From: Agelaius tricolor
Taxonomy: Eukaryota > Chordata > Aves > Passeriformes > Icteridae
Assembly (NCBI GenBank): GCA_023055355.1
Contig: JALJCS010000037.1
Span: 1,054,001 to 1,118,000 of the forward strand
Length of the DNA stretch: 64,000 nucleotides
Reading direction: 5' to 3'
Position numbers and translations under genes: made by a program. The notes below the pieces were generated by a model. It was not told where the DNA came from and made no database searches. It was given only the letters and a program-made list of their open reading frames with translations. Positions 1 through 11,859 of the stretch are shown one piece after another (position 1 is the stretch's first letter; each line of letters starts with the position of its first letter).

Positions 1-2125
1 TAATACTCAGAGTTTTCAGGCGGGATTGTGATTATTTCTTTTTTTTTTTTTTTTAAATCCTCCTTTATGCGGGGGGGAGGGAAAAAAAAATACAAGCGCT
101 GAGTTTCATCAGGATAAAGAAAGAGCAGGTTCCAAGAGAAGAAAGAAGAGATGAAAAAGAGAAGTTTGATTAAAATCCCCTCTTGTTCTGTGTGTTTGAT
201 GTAAATATCTTCACACCTTTCTCTTTTCCTTTGCAACCCCAGCAGAGGGTTCAGCCCATCACCAGGGGATTGAGTTCCAAGCTCAGGGCTTTGTAGTTGC
301 TGCTGCTCTTGCTGCTGTTGTCTAAAGGGATTATAAGCCTTTGTAAAGCTTGTGTTAACACCCTGGAGGGGAAAAATGAGTTTCCAAATAACCTTTGTTG
401 TGCATTTCCTGTCTGAGGTACCCCAGGAAAGGAAAAATCAGCGAGTGTTTGGGCTTCACGAGTAGGTCACTGAAAGTTCACAAACAAGGTCTGCAGCCTC
501 TCTGACCCTCTCCAAGTGCAGAGATGCTCCTTGTCCTTGTGTTGCTGACACCAGGACCTGCTAAGAATAGCAATGCCCTTCTCTGTGCACCAGGAAACGT
601 GCTCAATTTTAAACTGGATTTAAAAAAAATATATCTGGAGAAGCTGCAGTAGGTGCTGAGCTCCCAGCACATCCTCCAGTAACATCTGGGCACTTTATAT
701 TCCATAGCATCTTTGGAAAATCCCAGCTCAGGGTCCAACTCCACAGCTTCAGCCTGACTCTCTGTATCTTTTCAAACCTTTTTATTTTTTCTTTCCCCTT
801 GCTGCAGGAGGATTGGTTTTGAGCCACGTCTCCCCCTCCAGACACTGTAAAGGTGCAGAGCTGTTTGGTATTCAGGGAGAGCTGGAGGCTGAGGGTCATT
901 CAATATTCCAGTGTGAGGAGTGGGCTGCTCAGTATTCCAGGTGTGTGCCAGCACCAGCAGGCAGGACTGGGCAGCTGTGGATGGCTCAGCATTCCTAAGG
1001 TGTGCTCCAGGGGCTTCAAGGCTGTCAGGGAGCAGGGCCAGGGTGAGAGTCCCTCAGAATTCACAGCTGTGTCCCTGGGAAGGGCTGAGGACAGGCAGCC
1101 ATCCCATTCTCTGCTTGGAGAATCACAGGGTCAAAGGGAAAATTATCATGGAGAGAAGAGGGAGAGAGAAGTGGGCAAGATGAGAAGGGAGAGTGATGAA
1201 AGGGCAGCACTTCAGAAAATGAGACTTCTGAGCCCCTCACTGGGTACTTTGCAGGAGCCACACTTTAGGTTTAAATTAAAAGGGTGAAGGCAATGCATTC
1301 CATCTTTCTAAGGCTGACTTAAGGACCCAGAGCAAAGCTGTCCAGATACACTCATTATCACATCTTTTTTTTTGCTGTTGGTCAGTGTTAGGTTCTGTGA
1401 TAAAAAGATTCATCCCCACAAACACACAGGATCACAACAGGAGCAGGGGGAAAGCCAAGGACCTGCACAGAGAACTGCAGCCCCCTAAGCCAGCTCCTCA
1501 TGAGGTGCCACAGCCACCAGCCCCATCCCTCAGGGGGCAAAACCATCAGGAGGAAATTCTGACATATTGGGCATGAAGAATTTTTTTTTAACTCCCCCAT
1601 TAGCGTTTATTTTTGTCTGAAATGATGACATTTTCACAACGAAAGTGAAACCCAAATTTATGACAATTAACAGATAATTTTTTTTTTATTCACTCAAATA
1701 TTTTTTTTTCTTACAAATCAGGCAGTAACAATTTTTGCCTTCTCAGAATAAAAATCAGATTGAGCACAGAGGAAGAATGAATCTGAGGTGTTGGATAGGA
1801 GAAAATGTTTCCAACACAGCCCTTTTCATGAGGCCATCTGCTCCTTCCTTACCAGGTATGGGTTTGTAGGTGCTGTGTGCCAGCTTCCACAGAAGACAAG
1901 CCAGCTCTGTGTGCAGGTACTTCTGAGGATGCCTAGCACAAGGCTGAACAAATGGGCTGCCCATGGAAATTGGAGGAAAAGTTGTGTTTTGGAAAACCAA
2001 AAATGATACTGGACTCTAGTGCCCGCTGTGAGGGATGTAACCTCCCAGAGAGTGGATGTGGAGCTAAAATGGGCACCAGTTAAAACTCACCCTGCCATCA
2101 AAAGGTGGTGATTTTTGTGTTTACA
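1..2125. other. Unlabelled non-coding sequence
   Basis: No gene or known repeat recognised. It holds short T-runs (about 39-54, 1363-1373, 1678-1690, 1705-1711) and a CTG-rich patch near 298-320. The open frames here are under 150 codons, overlap on both strands, and show no domain. Confidence 0.6.
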
Positions 2126-2407
2126 TGGACATGTAGTGATAGGACAGGGAGGAATGGCTTTAAACTGAAAGAGGATAAATTTACTTTGGATATTAGGAAG
2201 AAATTCTTCCCCTGTGAGGGAGGGCAGGCCCTGGCACAGGGTGCAGAGCAGCTGTGGCTGCCCCTGGATCCCTGGAAGTGTCCAAGGCCAGGCTGGATGG
2301 GGCTTGGAGCAGCCTGGGACAGTGGAAAGTGTCCCTGCCATGGCAGGGGGACAGAACTGGATGATCTTTAAGGTCCCTTCCACCCCAAACCACTCCATGA
2401 TTGTATG
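2126..2407 (+). mobile_element. CR1 LINE, 5'-truncated 3' end
   Basis: This is a sense-strand CR1 (chicken repeat 1) 3' end. It opens with the 'gtgataggacagggaggaatgg' type segment and runs through the 'ggatattaggaagaaattctt' block. It then passes the GC-rich 'ccaaggccaggctgga' block and finishes with the typical 'aaggtcccttcca...' segment and a degenerate octamer tail (atgattgtatga). About 280 bp survive, so all of ORF2 except its extreme 3' side is missing, as is usual for CR1. The pentanucleotide array that follows starts about 16 bp beyond the tail, so the array may have grown from sequence at the insertion's 3' junction; that link is inference. Confidence 0.9.
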
Positions 2408-2423
2408 AAATCTGCTTCACAGA

Positions 2424-2629
2424 CTCTCCTCTCTCCTCTCCTCTCCTCTCCTCTCCTCTCCTCTCCTCTCCTCTCCTCTCCTCTCCTCTCCTCTCCTCTC
2501 CTCTCCTCTCCTCTCCTCTCCTCTCCTCTCCTCTCCTCTCCTCTCCTCTCCTCTCCTCTCCTCTCCTCTCCTCTCCTCTCCTCTCCTCTCCTCTCCTCTC
2601 CTCTCCTCTCCTCTCCTCTCCTCTCCTCC
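2424..2629. repeat. (CTCTC)n pentanucleotide microsatellite
   Basis: An almost pure array of a five-base pyrimidine unit, about 41 copies, directly downstream of a CR1 tail. One strand is all pyrimidine and the other all purine. The repeat keeps all three frames open on both strands, so the apparent 154-codon minus-strand frame and 90-codon plus-strand frames across it (Leu-Leu-Ser-Ser-Pro or Arg-Arg-Gly-Glu-Glu repeats) are artefacts. Confidence 0.98.
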
Positions 2630-4203
2630 TTGTATTTACCTTTTCTTTCTCCATCAACCCTTGGCCTTAAAGCATGAAATCAGAGGTCTCTGGATCTCCT
2701 ACACCATGAAATTATTTAGTGAATATAATGTTTATTCAAGATTCTTGATTCACTCAACCCACTCTCTAAAGGAATCTCTCCCAACATGCCCCCCAGTACT
2801 TAGCTATGAAAATTACATTCCCTTCCCCATGACTTTGTCAGTGCAGGGAACATCACAGCCTGCTTCAAAATGCTGCACTGTACTTAATGGTATTTTATGA
2901 CACATTTTTCAAATCAAATTTAAAAGCATAACTGAGTGGAATTAAATTAATGCTGTCTGGTAATGTCAGCAGCAGTGGAGCTGTGCATGGCTGGCTTAGC
3001 TTCTAAACCTCTGGCAGCTTCCTGGGACTTATTTCTGACTGCAGGGTAAGAAGGAATGCAGTGATGGGAAATTTTTTTGTCTATGGAAGGGAGTGTGTGG
3101 GAGTAAATAGATGGCAGCTGAGGTTTGGGCAGAGTTTCCTAAGTTTAGATGGAGGTTTGTTCCTGGGTGAAGGAGGGAATGGAAATTTAGGATGTGTATC
3201 CATGTGAGTTTTGGGGTGATGAATGCATGTACAGGAGCTCTGAGAATATCCCTGTATTAACCCAGGCAGATCTATTAGGTCTGGTGTTGGGGTGGTTCCA
3301 TTTTCCCCTCCCACTGGCTCATGTAGGATGATGAAATACATCCCAGCACCCACAGTAATTATTGTGATAATGATTTCAATGGCAAATTGTCGTGTCACTG
3401 AGCAGAATGCACAGTCTGTGCTGTGCATGTCTTGTCTGTGTGTGGTCAGGAATGCCCCCTGAGCAGCTTTGGAGCTGGAAAATGCAACAGAGCTCATGCA
3501 GGATGCAGGAGGAGTGTGTGCATGTGCTGCTGTGTGCAGGGCCATGGAGGTGTGCAGCCTGATGCATTTTGTGTCCACAGGTGCTGTAGAGCTTATTCTC
3601 ATAACACAGAGCCAACAAAGATGTGTTTGAGATGGTATCTGCCTCACTTGTGTCCATCATCTTCCTTTTCTCACTTTCTGGTTTAAGAGCAGCAATTCCA
3701 GCTTTTTCCTTTTCTGCATTGTGAAAACACCTCATGGCCATTTTAGCCAAAATAGAGCACGCTTGCTCCAAGACTGCACAGCACAGGATGTACTTCAGCA
3801 GTACCCAGAAACATTTGTTTTTATTCCTCAATGACTTTCCATCTCCCCACCCCGTTCAAAGCCATGTACTTCAACACATTGATTGTCTGGGCCTCTTTAC
3901 CTTCCACACAGGCAACACTCAAAATGTTCTTTTCAGAGAAGAGGGAGAGCATTCCTACTGGCAGTGCTGCATTAGAATTGCACAGACCCAGGTGGCATCC
4001 AAATGAGCTCTGCTGGAGTATTCCAGTCTCCTCTTGTCCCCACAGAACATTCAAGTTGCCATTGATCTTGGGTTCATATCGTGGGGGGAGGATGGTGGAC
4101 TCTGTTTCTCCTGATTAAATAATGCAGGTGGCAGCTGCCCCTCAGCCCCCAGGACAAGACTGAGCTTGTCTGAAGCAACCCTTCATGAAGCATAAATAAA
4201 ATG
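2630..4203. other. Unlabelled non-coding sequence
   Basis: No repeat family or exon recognised. Two overlapping minus-strand frames (3081-3647, 188 codons; 3376-3831, 151 codons) lie here. Neither shows a domain, a plausible splice context or family similarity I can name. Confidence 0.5.
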
Positions 4204-4357
4204 TTGCCCACAGGCTGCCCTTGGATCCCTGGAAGTGTCCAAGGCCAGGTTGGACAGGGCTTGGAGCAGCCTGGGATGGTGGAAGGTGGGGGGTTATGAG
4301 ATGAGCTTTAAGGTCTCTTCAAACCCAAACCATTCTAGGATTTTATGATTCTATGAT
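4204..4357 (+). mobile_element. CR1 LINE 3' fragment
   Basis: A short sense CR1 3' end. It carries the 'ggatccctggaagtgtccaa' block shared with the copy at 2126-2407, the 'cagcctgggatggtgga' block and the 'tttaaggtctcttcaaaccc' segment. It ends in the octamer tail 'tatgattctatgat'. About 150 bp remain. Confidence 0.9.
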
Positions 4358-4439
4358 AAAATGACCCCTGGTCCTCAGCTTCTCTTTTGTTTGCTTTTCA
4401 CGTTGAAGGCTATCAAATGTACAGCCCTCCCTGTAGAGA

Positions 4440-4530
4440 AGATCACAGAATCCCAGAATGGTTTGGGCTGGAAGGGACCTTAAGGCCAACCTCACCCCAA
4501 ACCCCTGCCATGGCCAGGGACCCCACAAGG
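4440..4530 (-). mobile_element. CR1 LINE 3' fragment, antisense
   Basis: Reads on the plus strand as 'tcacagaatcccagaatgg' followed by 'ggctggaagggaccttaa', the reverse complement of a CR1 3' end. It lies tail-to-tail with the plus-strand CR1 at 4204-4357, only about 80 bp away. Similarity fades after 'ccatggccagggac'. Confidence 0.85.
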
Positions 4531-5156
4531 CACCAGCCTCTCCCACAGAAGTGTTGATGGTGGTGCCCTCTCCATCCCAATGCCCTGGTGATGATCCCAT
4601 TCCTCCACCTGTTCCACAGGCTTTGGTATCTTCTGGAAGCTGAGACTCCTTTGAGGGCAGACAATACATTTGTACTGGTGTGTAAAGCACCAGTATTTAT
4701 ATTTATGCTGCTTTATAAATAATAAAGCTCTCTTGGATTTATTTGGAGATGCAGGAGTACAGAAAAAGGGGGGAGTAATAAGTCAAGGAAACAAAGAAAA
4801 CACCAAAACCCCTCCCTCCAAAACAACAACAACAAAACCCCAAAGGTCAATGAAAACTCATGCTAAGCCTTCCTAAGATAAGACAGATAATGATGAAGCC
4901 AGAGGAATTCTGAGATTCAAAAAAGGAAGAAAAAAAAAAAAGACTTTTTGAAGCTTCATTGCTCATTTTCTATTCCCTATGCAATTTTATTTCCAAAGAT
5001 TGTTCTTTTTTCTGGGTACCTTCCCTAAGCCTGGCTTGTGCATGGAATTTCCCTGGGATTTCCAAAGCAACTTTTGGGGCTGGGAGCACCCTAGAATTTC
5101 TGAATTTTTTAAAATGTTGAAATAAATTGGCTTCACAAGGATACTTTCCCCCAGGT
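4531..5156. other. Unlabelled non-coding sequence
   Basis: No gene recognised. A-rich patches occur at 4796-4840 and 4919-4942. Confidence 0.5.
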
Positions 5157-5195
5157 TTTTTGTTTGTTTGTTTGTTTGTTTGTTTGTTTGTTTTT
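5157..5195. repeat. (TTTG)n microsatellite
   Basis: About eight to nine uninterrupted copies of a TTTG tetranucleotide flanked by T-runs. Confidence 0.95.
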
Positions 5196-7308
5196 ATTTC
5201 TCAGAACTTGACACGAGGTTGAAGCAGAATTTCATAAACTGCTCTTAGTGCACAGGGATTTACACTGCTGGAATTCTGTATGCCAGGCAGAGGGAGACTC
5301 ATTTCCTTAATTTACCCATCTAGGTGTTCAGCCCCTGAGGCTGATGTGGTCACACCAGGCTCCCCTGGAAGAGGCCTCATTTCCCTCTCCAGAGCTGGCT
5401 CTAATCTGGGTCAGAGGGATCCTCTGGGGAGGCACCCACAGCCCCAGCCTGAAGAGAGATTGGGGTGATTATCCCAGCCCTCTCCCTGCTCCTCTTCTGA
5501 AGGGAAGGGAGATGAATCCCAGCCTCGGCAGCTATTACATCCCTCTGGGTTAAAGTGCTTAAAAATGTCTCTTCTTTGCCAGCTTGAAAGCCTCCATCTT
5601 TCTCACCAAGAGACAATTTCATGCTCTTAAACAAAGTACTAAGGCATGAAAGCACGATTCCAGTCTGTTCTTTCTGTAGGGCTGCTTAAAGAAAAGGGGC
5701 CATGTGATGTGCACTGGATTGAGCTGAGGAGCTGACATTGGTGTCTGGGAAATGTTCCAGTAGACTGAGCAAGAGGGCTCTGCTCTGTGCCAGCATGAAA
5801 AGATACAATTTTCCTGGAGATGCATCCATTTCCACCTGGTCTGCATTTGGCATGGGGAGAAGAGAAATTGCCCCTTGATCAGGGCATCTTTGACACATTG
5901 AGTTATCTCTCTCGTGAGTAATGGAGTAAAGATGAGCACACCTTTGATATGTTAGAGTGGCTTCCCATAAATATTAAAGGGAAAGGGAACTTCATAGACT
6001 TATGGGATGGGAGCACCTGCAATTCATCTCCACGTGCTGAGGCTGAGGTGGCTGCCAGCTGCTGCCTTCCCACAGGGGTCATTCATGGCTCTCTCTGGGC
6101 TTCTCCTGCCTGCTTTTCTGCTTTTCCAAGGTCTTCCTGGATGGAAGGAAAACTCTGCCTTGCTCAGCCTCAATTTTCAAGGTAGCTGAGCTCTCAGAGC
6201 TCTTCCTGCTGTGCCTGGGGAGAATGTGAAATCACCATCACTGGAGGCTTTTAAAAACAGCCCAGGCAAGTTCATGTCTTCAAAAGCATTGATCTTCCTG
6301 ACCCTACTGGAAAGCAAAAGGGTTGACTGCAGGTCATTCATGAACTTTCCCACTTCTGCTGACCACATTTGCTCTCTCATGGCACAGTCTCTGAAGAACT
6401 GTTTCTCAGCCCGTGGTCTGCACAGCACCTGGACGTGGTGCATGAACTGATGGCAGAAAGCAATTGAACTGAGAAAGAAAATGCACATCCATGTGCTATC
6501 AACAGGCAAAATGGGGAGGAAACAGATTAATGAGGCTCAGAGGTTTGGCATTATTTCTGTGCAGCTGTACATTAAAATTGTGATGGAACTTTGATATTTT
6601 TTTAAAAAGTAATTATCCATTTGAAAAGAGAAACAATATTCTAAAGGCTATCAAATGGATTAAGAGCACAAAGCCTGAGAGGTGGCAAATCTCACAAGAA
6701 GCTCAGTGAGTTTCCTGTTATTAATCACCAAATCATTGGTAGAACACCAGAAGAGCCTGGTAGCCTCCAGCCTCTCCTTTCCATGTTTTTTTTCTTGTGT
6801 CTTTTCTGCTTCAGTTTGCAGAGTGATGCATCAAATAATCTCAAAGGAGGAAAACTGATCTTGGCAGGGTTTGCTGGTATCATCTGAAGTAATTTTCCTC
6901 CTCTTCCCAACCCTTTCTCTTGCTGATTTCTTGCCAGGCTGTTTACACACCAAAGGTTTCTGCTGCACCCCTTAAGAGATGAGCAGTGGATGCTGATCCA
7001 GCTGTTAAATGGAAGTAAAATCTGGAAATCAGTAAATCACCACCAGATGCTTATCAGGAACCCAGTGGTGCTGCCCAGCTCCCCCCTGGATCAGAATGAG
7101 GGAGCCTCTCACACCAAGGTGCTCCATTCTCTGCTGCACCTCATTAAAATGGAAAGTGTTCTTTTATTTCTGCCTTTTGTGGTGTCAGACACAAACCCCT
7201 GCCTGCTGCAGACACAGCCTGACCACGGCTCTGCAGCCTTGGCAACAACCTGAGGAAACTGCACCTCTGCTCAGGCCAGGCACGAAGCTTGAGAAAACCC
7301 CATTGTTT
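5196..7308. other. Unlabelled non-coding sequence
   Basis: No interspersed repeat or exon recognised. Open frames are all about 110 codons or fewer and without recognisable domains. Confidence 0.5.
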
Positions 7309-7482
7309 CAGAACCACACAATGGTTTGAGGTGGAAAAGACTTTAAAGATCTCATTCCACCCCCTGCCATGGGCAGGGACACCTTCCATTATCCCAGGGT
7401 GCCCCAAAGCTCATCCAGCCTGGCCTTGAGCACTCCCAGGGATGGGGCAGCCACAGCTGCTCTGGGCACCCTGTGCCAGTGC
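7309..7482 (-). mobile_element. CR1 LINE 3' fragment, antisense
   Basis: The plus strand shows a decayed octamer tail, 'atggtttgaggtggaaaaga', then 'cctgccatgggcagggacac' and the 'cagcctggccttgagcac' and 'gatggggcagccacagctgc' blocks. All are the reverse complement of a CR1 3' end. About 170 bp are present. Confidence 0.9.
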
Positions 7483-9484
7483 AGCTCCAGTTTCCTCACT
7501 ATTCTTCCAGATTTTCACCTGTAAGAGAGGAACCAGCTCAGTCTCTTCCCCAGGAACCTGATTTCAGGTTTTAGTGCAAGACCTGGATGCCCTGGGCAGA
7601 TTCCTGGCTGTTCTAAGCCACTGAGCCTGTTTACATCCAGTTCAGGTGCCTGTGTTTTGTTAAATCAAAGTAATTCCTTAGGAAATTAACACTAGGTTTC
7701 AACATCTGTAGCAGAGTGTGTGCTTACATGTCACATCTGCACCTGTGCAAACGCCAATTAACCCCTGTAATTAGCCACAATTTTTCTCATTACCATTAAG
7801 ATGAGAATCAAAAGCAGGATTTGCTTCCTCATTTTTCCTTCTTCTTTCTTTCAGCTGATGATGTTTCTATCAGTGTGGTAGACTGTGGGATGTGTGTAAT
7901 TGGCTATGTGAGGCCAATCTTAAGGAAAATAATGCACTCAAACTAAACCCTCAGAATCAAATATCCAAGACCTCAGCACCTGAAATGCTGATGTGATGTT
8001 CAGAAGAGTTTCTTGCTTATTTAAGCACCCAAAAGATGGGGTAAATTTGTGCCATTTCTCTGCCTCTAGCAGTTTTACCATGATGTAGATTGTTAAGGGG
8101 AATCAATGCATAGAAAATGGAGCATTTTGAAGAAAATTTGACTCTAAGAGCCTTCAACCCTTGTGAAAATGGTGAAAGACTGTGGTTATTTCATCACTGC
8201 ATGAGGCTTTCCTGCCCTACTTCATGGTTTGTAATAAATAGATATTATCTGACAAGCAACAATACTTCCCCCCCCATTATTTATCATTATTCATTAATCA
8301 CACCTCAGTAATCATCTACATTATTTATTATTATTCATTACCTTTTGAATAAATAATAACCATGGCAGGGATTACCATTGTGAGGAGCATGGGGAAAGAC
8401 AGGATATTCATGTGTGAAGTACCAGACTCCCACAGACTTTATTTATGAAGAAGTCTGCTGTGGGTAGGAAGAGTAGGAAGAATACTGTAGCTACCATGGT
8501 TTAAGTGAGGAAAGGCTTGTGAGAAGTATTACTTCTTATTATCCCAAATTATATAATTGAGGGGGAAAAAAAAAGCCAGAAGAGATTTCAGACACTGAAC
8601 TCTTTCAAAATTGAAATAGAAGCAGCAAAATTTTATTTTTGGATGTTATTATTTTACCATTGGATTGATAGGGATGGATTAGCATACATTGGTTGTTAAT
8701 GTATGTACTTACAACTCTTCTGAACACAATTTATTTTTCCTTAAATCTATTTCAGGATTGTATGGAGCTGCATTGATTTTGATGGAGCTTCTGGCAGAGA
8801 GATTTATCTCCAGGATGGCTTTCTGATCACTTCCAAAGACAGAGATTGGGATCCCAATTGAAATGGAAGTCACTTCTCAGCTTAAAGAAATGTAACAGCC
8901 CTGATCTAGATGTCCATCAACAGAAAGCTTATTAAAGTATTCTTTAAAGCACCCAGTAAAGGATAATTCATGGCTGTCCTTTCTAGTTGATTAAAGAGCT
9001 AAAATTTCTTACTTTAACACACTTCTCCTTCCTGTTGGGAATTAAGCCTCAGACTAATTGTCTTACACCCTCAGAACCCACTGAGGTGTCCTGCAGCCCA
9101 TCACTGAACTGCACTGTGGCCTCTTTCAGTCTTTTCTTATTAAGGTTTAACTATTTCAGCTTTTCTGACAGGCTGGAGCTTCTCCCCTCCTTGCTGGCCC
9201 CTGTTTGAATCTCTGCACTCTGGGCACATCAGGACATGGGTGCCCAACCCTCCCTGTCCAGCTGAAGCCCCCAGTCCCAGCCCAGCAGGATGGGTGACCT
9301 GCCTGGTGCTGCCTTCCAGAGGAGACCTTCCTCTCCTCCCTGGAAATTCACATTCATCCTGGCAAGCACCAGAACCCCAGAGCCTTCTCCTTTCCCATCA
9401 GGGCAGTTTCCACTTTCCCATCAGGGCAGTTTTTCTCCCTTTCACGGACACAGCTGTGGTTTCTCCTTCCTGAGGAGTCATTTG
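7483..9484. other. Unlabelled, partly AT-rich sequence
   Basis: No gene recognised. An ATTATT-rich stretch lies at about 8268-8362. A small 23-bp tandem duplication (ttcccatcagggcag core) occupies 9391-9432. The LINE relic that starts near 9485 may extend leftwards into this region in unrecognisable form. Confidence 0.5.
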
Positions 9485-10300
9485 CACCATTGTCCTATTG
9501 AATTTCATCTTGTTGATTTCCTGCTGCTCCTCTGATGAATCAGAATCCTTTTAAATTCCAATCCTGTCTCCCAAACTGCTCGCAGTCCCTTCCAGCAAAG
9601 TGTCACTTGCAAATTTTATAGATGTGCACCTCAGTACATCATCCACATGGATAATGAAAATATTGAAGTAATGTGGGACTCCAATCCTAATGTCCTTCCA
9701 GTTTAGAGGAGAACTATTCATGTGTGACTCCTCAGCCAATTGAGGGCCCATCCTGATTCAGGACTTCCACTAGATCATATTTTCCTTGTTTGCTTCTAAG
9801 AAAATGCAGTGGGATGATATTAAAATCAAGATACATCACAGCTGCTGCATCCTCCTAAACCACTATGGCAGGTGGCTTTTATAAGGAAGAAAATTAGATT
9901 AATATGACAGAAATTGTTCTTTGCAAGTCCATGTTGACTGCACCTCTTATTTTTTATTATCCTCCAGGGGCTTATAAATTAATTAATAATTTAATCTATT
10001 ATTTTTTCTGGGTTAAAATGACTGGTCTGTAGTTCCCTGGGGCTACCTCTTCCCTTTCCAAATGTAGGAACTATGTTTGTCCTTCTCTGGTCCTCATACA
10101 ATTCCCACCAAATGTTATTTCCTACCAGACATCCAGGAACCAATTTTAATTTGATATGCCATAAAAATTAGGGCTTGCATAATTAGTTTCTTCAAGTCTG
10201 GCAGGTGCATAACTCAACTCTTCCATGTTTTCATCCATCTGGATCTGTTGCTGTATGTGCTGTAGGTTGCCATTCCTTAATGTTAAGTTTCTTAAGAATC
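9485..10300 (-). mobile_element. Decayed CR1/L3-clade LINE reverse-transcriptase relic
   Basis: On the minus strand this segment matches the reverse-transcriptase region of an old CR1/L3-type LINE of the kind common in turtles and crocodilians. A frame over 9551-9751 reads GVP..FNIF..(H)VDDVL.CT.IKFASDT, equivalent to the family's GVPQGSVLGP-FNIFINDLDD-IKFADDTK block. Asn-Tyr-Arg-Pro-Val, the start of the NYRPVSLT block, lies at 10020-10034. The catalytic FADD box is FASD here (9602-9613), and frames are broken between blocks, so it is inactive. The order of blocks is correct for a minus-strand element. It represents an ancient insertion, much older than the CR1 tails in the window. End points are approximate. 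Confidence 0.85.
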
Positions 10301-10613
10301 ACATAAATCACATCAGGTTAAAAAAAAACCAAACCAAAACCTTTGCTGAAAAAACACCTCACAATCATCTGGCTGCCCATTCTGGAGTCACTTAAACTTC
10401 TTGCTATTATAACACAATTAATATGCACAGAAAAATAATAATAAAAATAAAAGAGGTGAGTTATAGGTAACCTGCTAGAGTCAGGGGGGGTTGTTTCCTC
10501 CCACTGCAGGTTTGGGAGCACAGGGAACACCCTTTGATCCTCTGCACAAAAAATCCAGGGCCACTTTGAAGCACCTCTCCTAGAAGAAAGGCCCTTCCCC
10601 ATCCCTTGGGCTA
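10301..10613. other. Unlabelled spacer
   Basis: A-rich start (10320-10345), otherwise no feature recognised. It lies between the LINE relic and the first LTR-family-1 copy. Confidence 0.5.
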
Positions 10614-11238
10614 TGTGGGACCCCAGGACACCCCTGTGGCTGTCCAGGATGGCCAGGACCCCTGCCAGGGGGCTCAGAGACCCTGGCACAGAGCCCAGAG
10701 CACCTGTGTGGGTTTGATTGTGACCCATGGAGCAAATCACCAACCTTAGATGAAGGTCTGCAAGCCACAACAGTTTAGGTAGAATAATAGTGAAGTTATC
10801 ACAGGGTGGAAAAGTCGATTTTGGGGTTTTTGGTATGGGGGTTCAGGGGCAAGATGGAGGAATCTGGGTGTGTCCAGCCTTTCTCCTTCTTCTTCTTGGC
10901 CTCCATCTTCTGCTGTGATGGTGGCACTTTGGGATTGGTTTAGAGTAGAAGCTCAGTGTCTAACACAGGTGATAGGTATTGGAAAGGAATTGTAAACATT
11001 GTACAGGTAGTTTTTAGTATAAAGACACAACACTGCCCTGGGGGCAGGCAGAGTGCCTGGAACTGTCCTGCTGGATGGACCTGGGCAGGGCAGGAGAAAG
11101 AATTTTATAGATAAGACACAATAAACAACCTTGAGACCGAGAAATGAAGAGCCCTGAGTCCTTCTTCAAGCACTGGGCTGGGAAAAGAGACTTTCCAGCT
11201 TTTCTTGGGGTCACTGTGACCAGCGAGAGATCCTGACA
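10614..11238 (+). mobile_element. LTR family 1, copy A (solo LTR)
   Basis: A roughly 625-bp retroviral-type long terminal repeat on the plus strand, recognised because it recurs at 11860 and 16789. It starts TGTGGGA and ends TGACA. A TATA box (tataaa, 11018-11023) is followed about 100 bp later by a polyadenylation signal (aataaa, 11120-11125), which gives the U3-R-U5 order. Close to copy C, with long shared runs such as 'gattggtttagagtagaagc'. The 7-mer cttgggc stands just outside each end (10605-10611 and 11239-11245), though two bases separate the left copy from the TG, so a target-site duplication is possible but not clean. No gag, pol or env sequence adjoins it. Confidence 0.85.
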
Positions 11239-11859
11239 CTTGGGCACAGGTTGATCTACACCTCTTTCACCTGGAAGGCAAATGACACTCAAGAAAAAAC
11301 ATTTTGAATCTTCCTTACCCCACATTTGGCACTAATGAGCTGATGAGTGAAGTCTGCAGCCAAAGAAGAGTTTGCCAAGAGAGCCCAGGCTCTCCTTGCT
11401 GCCTGTGAATTGGTGCCTTCCCCAAACAGCCTGTGAGACAGGAAGGGCATCCCCTCCTTAGAGCATCAATCATCCCTTTAATTTGTGATCAGATGCTGTG
11501 TGAGAGGCTGGCAGGTGTCACTTCATGGCTGTGGAACTGAAGGCAGCTTGCTCTGCTGCATCCCTGCCCCTCAATGGCTCCTCAATGTGCTGGAGAATCA
11601 ATGCAAGCCCGAAGTGTGACTGAGAGCAGCAGAGGGGAGACAAACAGGAGCATGCAGGAGTTTATCTGCCTGCAGAGCAGTGTGTGGGTGACAGCTGAGG
11701 CAGCCAGAGCTGAAAGGCACCTCAGAATACACTGAGGTGTTATCAGAGACTCCCAGCACTGCTGTCCCAGCTCCTGTGTCAGGGTGTACAGAGGATTTCC
11801 ACTACATGGACTAAAAATGAGTGAAAGGCACTTCCAGGACAAGAATTCCTATCTCCTTC
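11239..11859. other. Unlabelled spacer between LTR copies
   Basis: No gene or retroviral coding sequence recognised in the 621 bp between copies A and B. It is therefore not a provirus interior that I can recognise. Confidence 0.55.

Noticed and set aside
2193..2657. 154-codon minus-strand frame rich in Arg-Gly-Glu-Glu
   Set aside because: Runs through the CTCTC array and an antisense CR1 fragment; not a gene.
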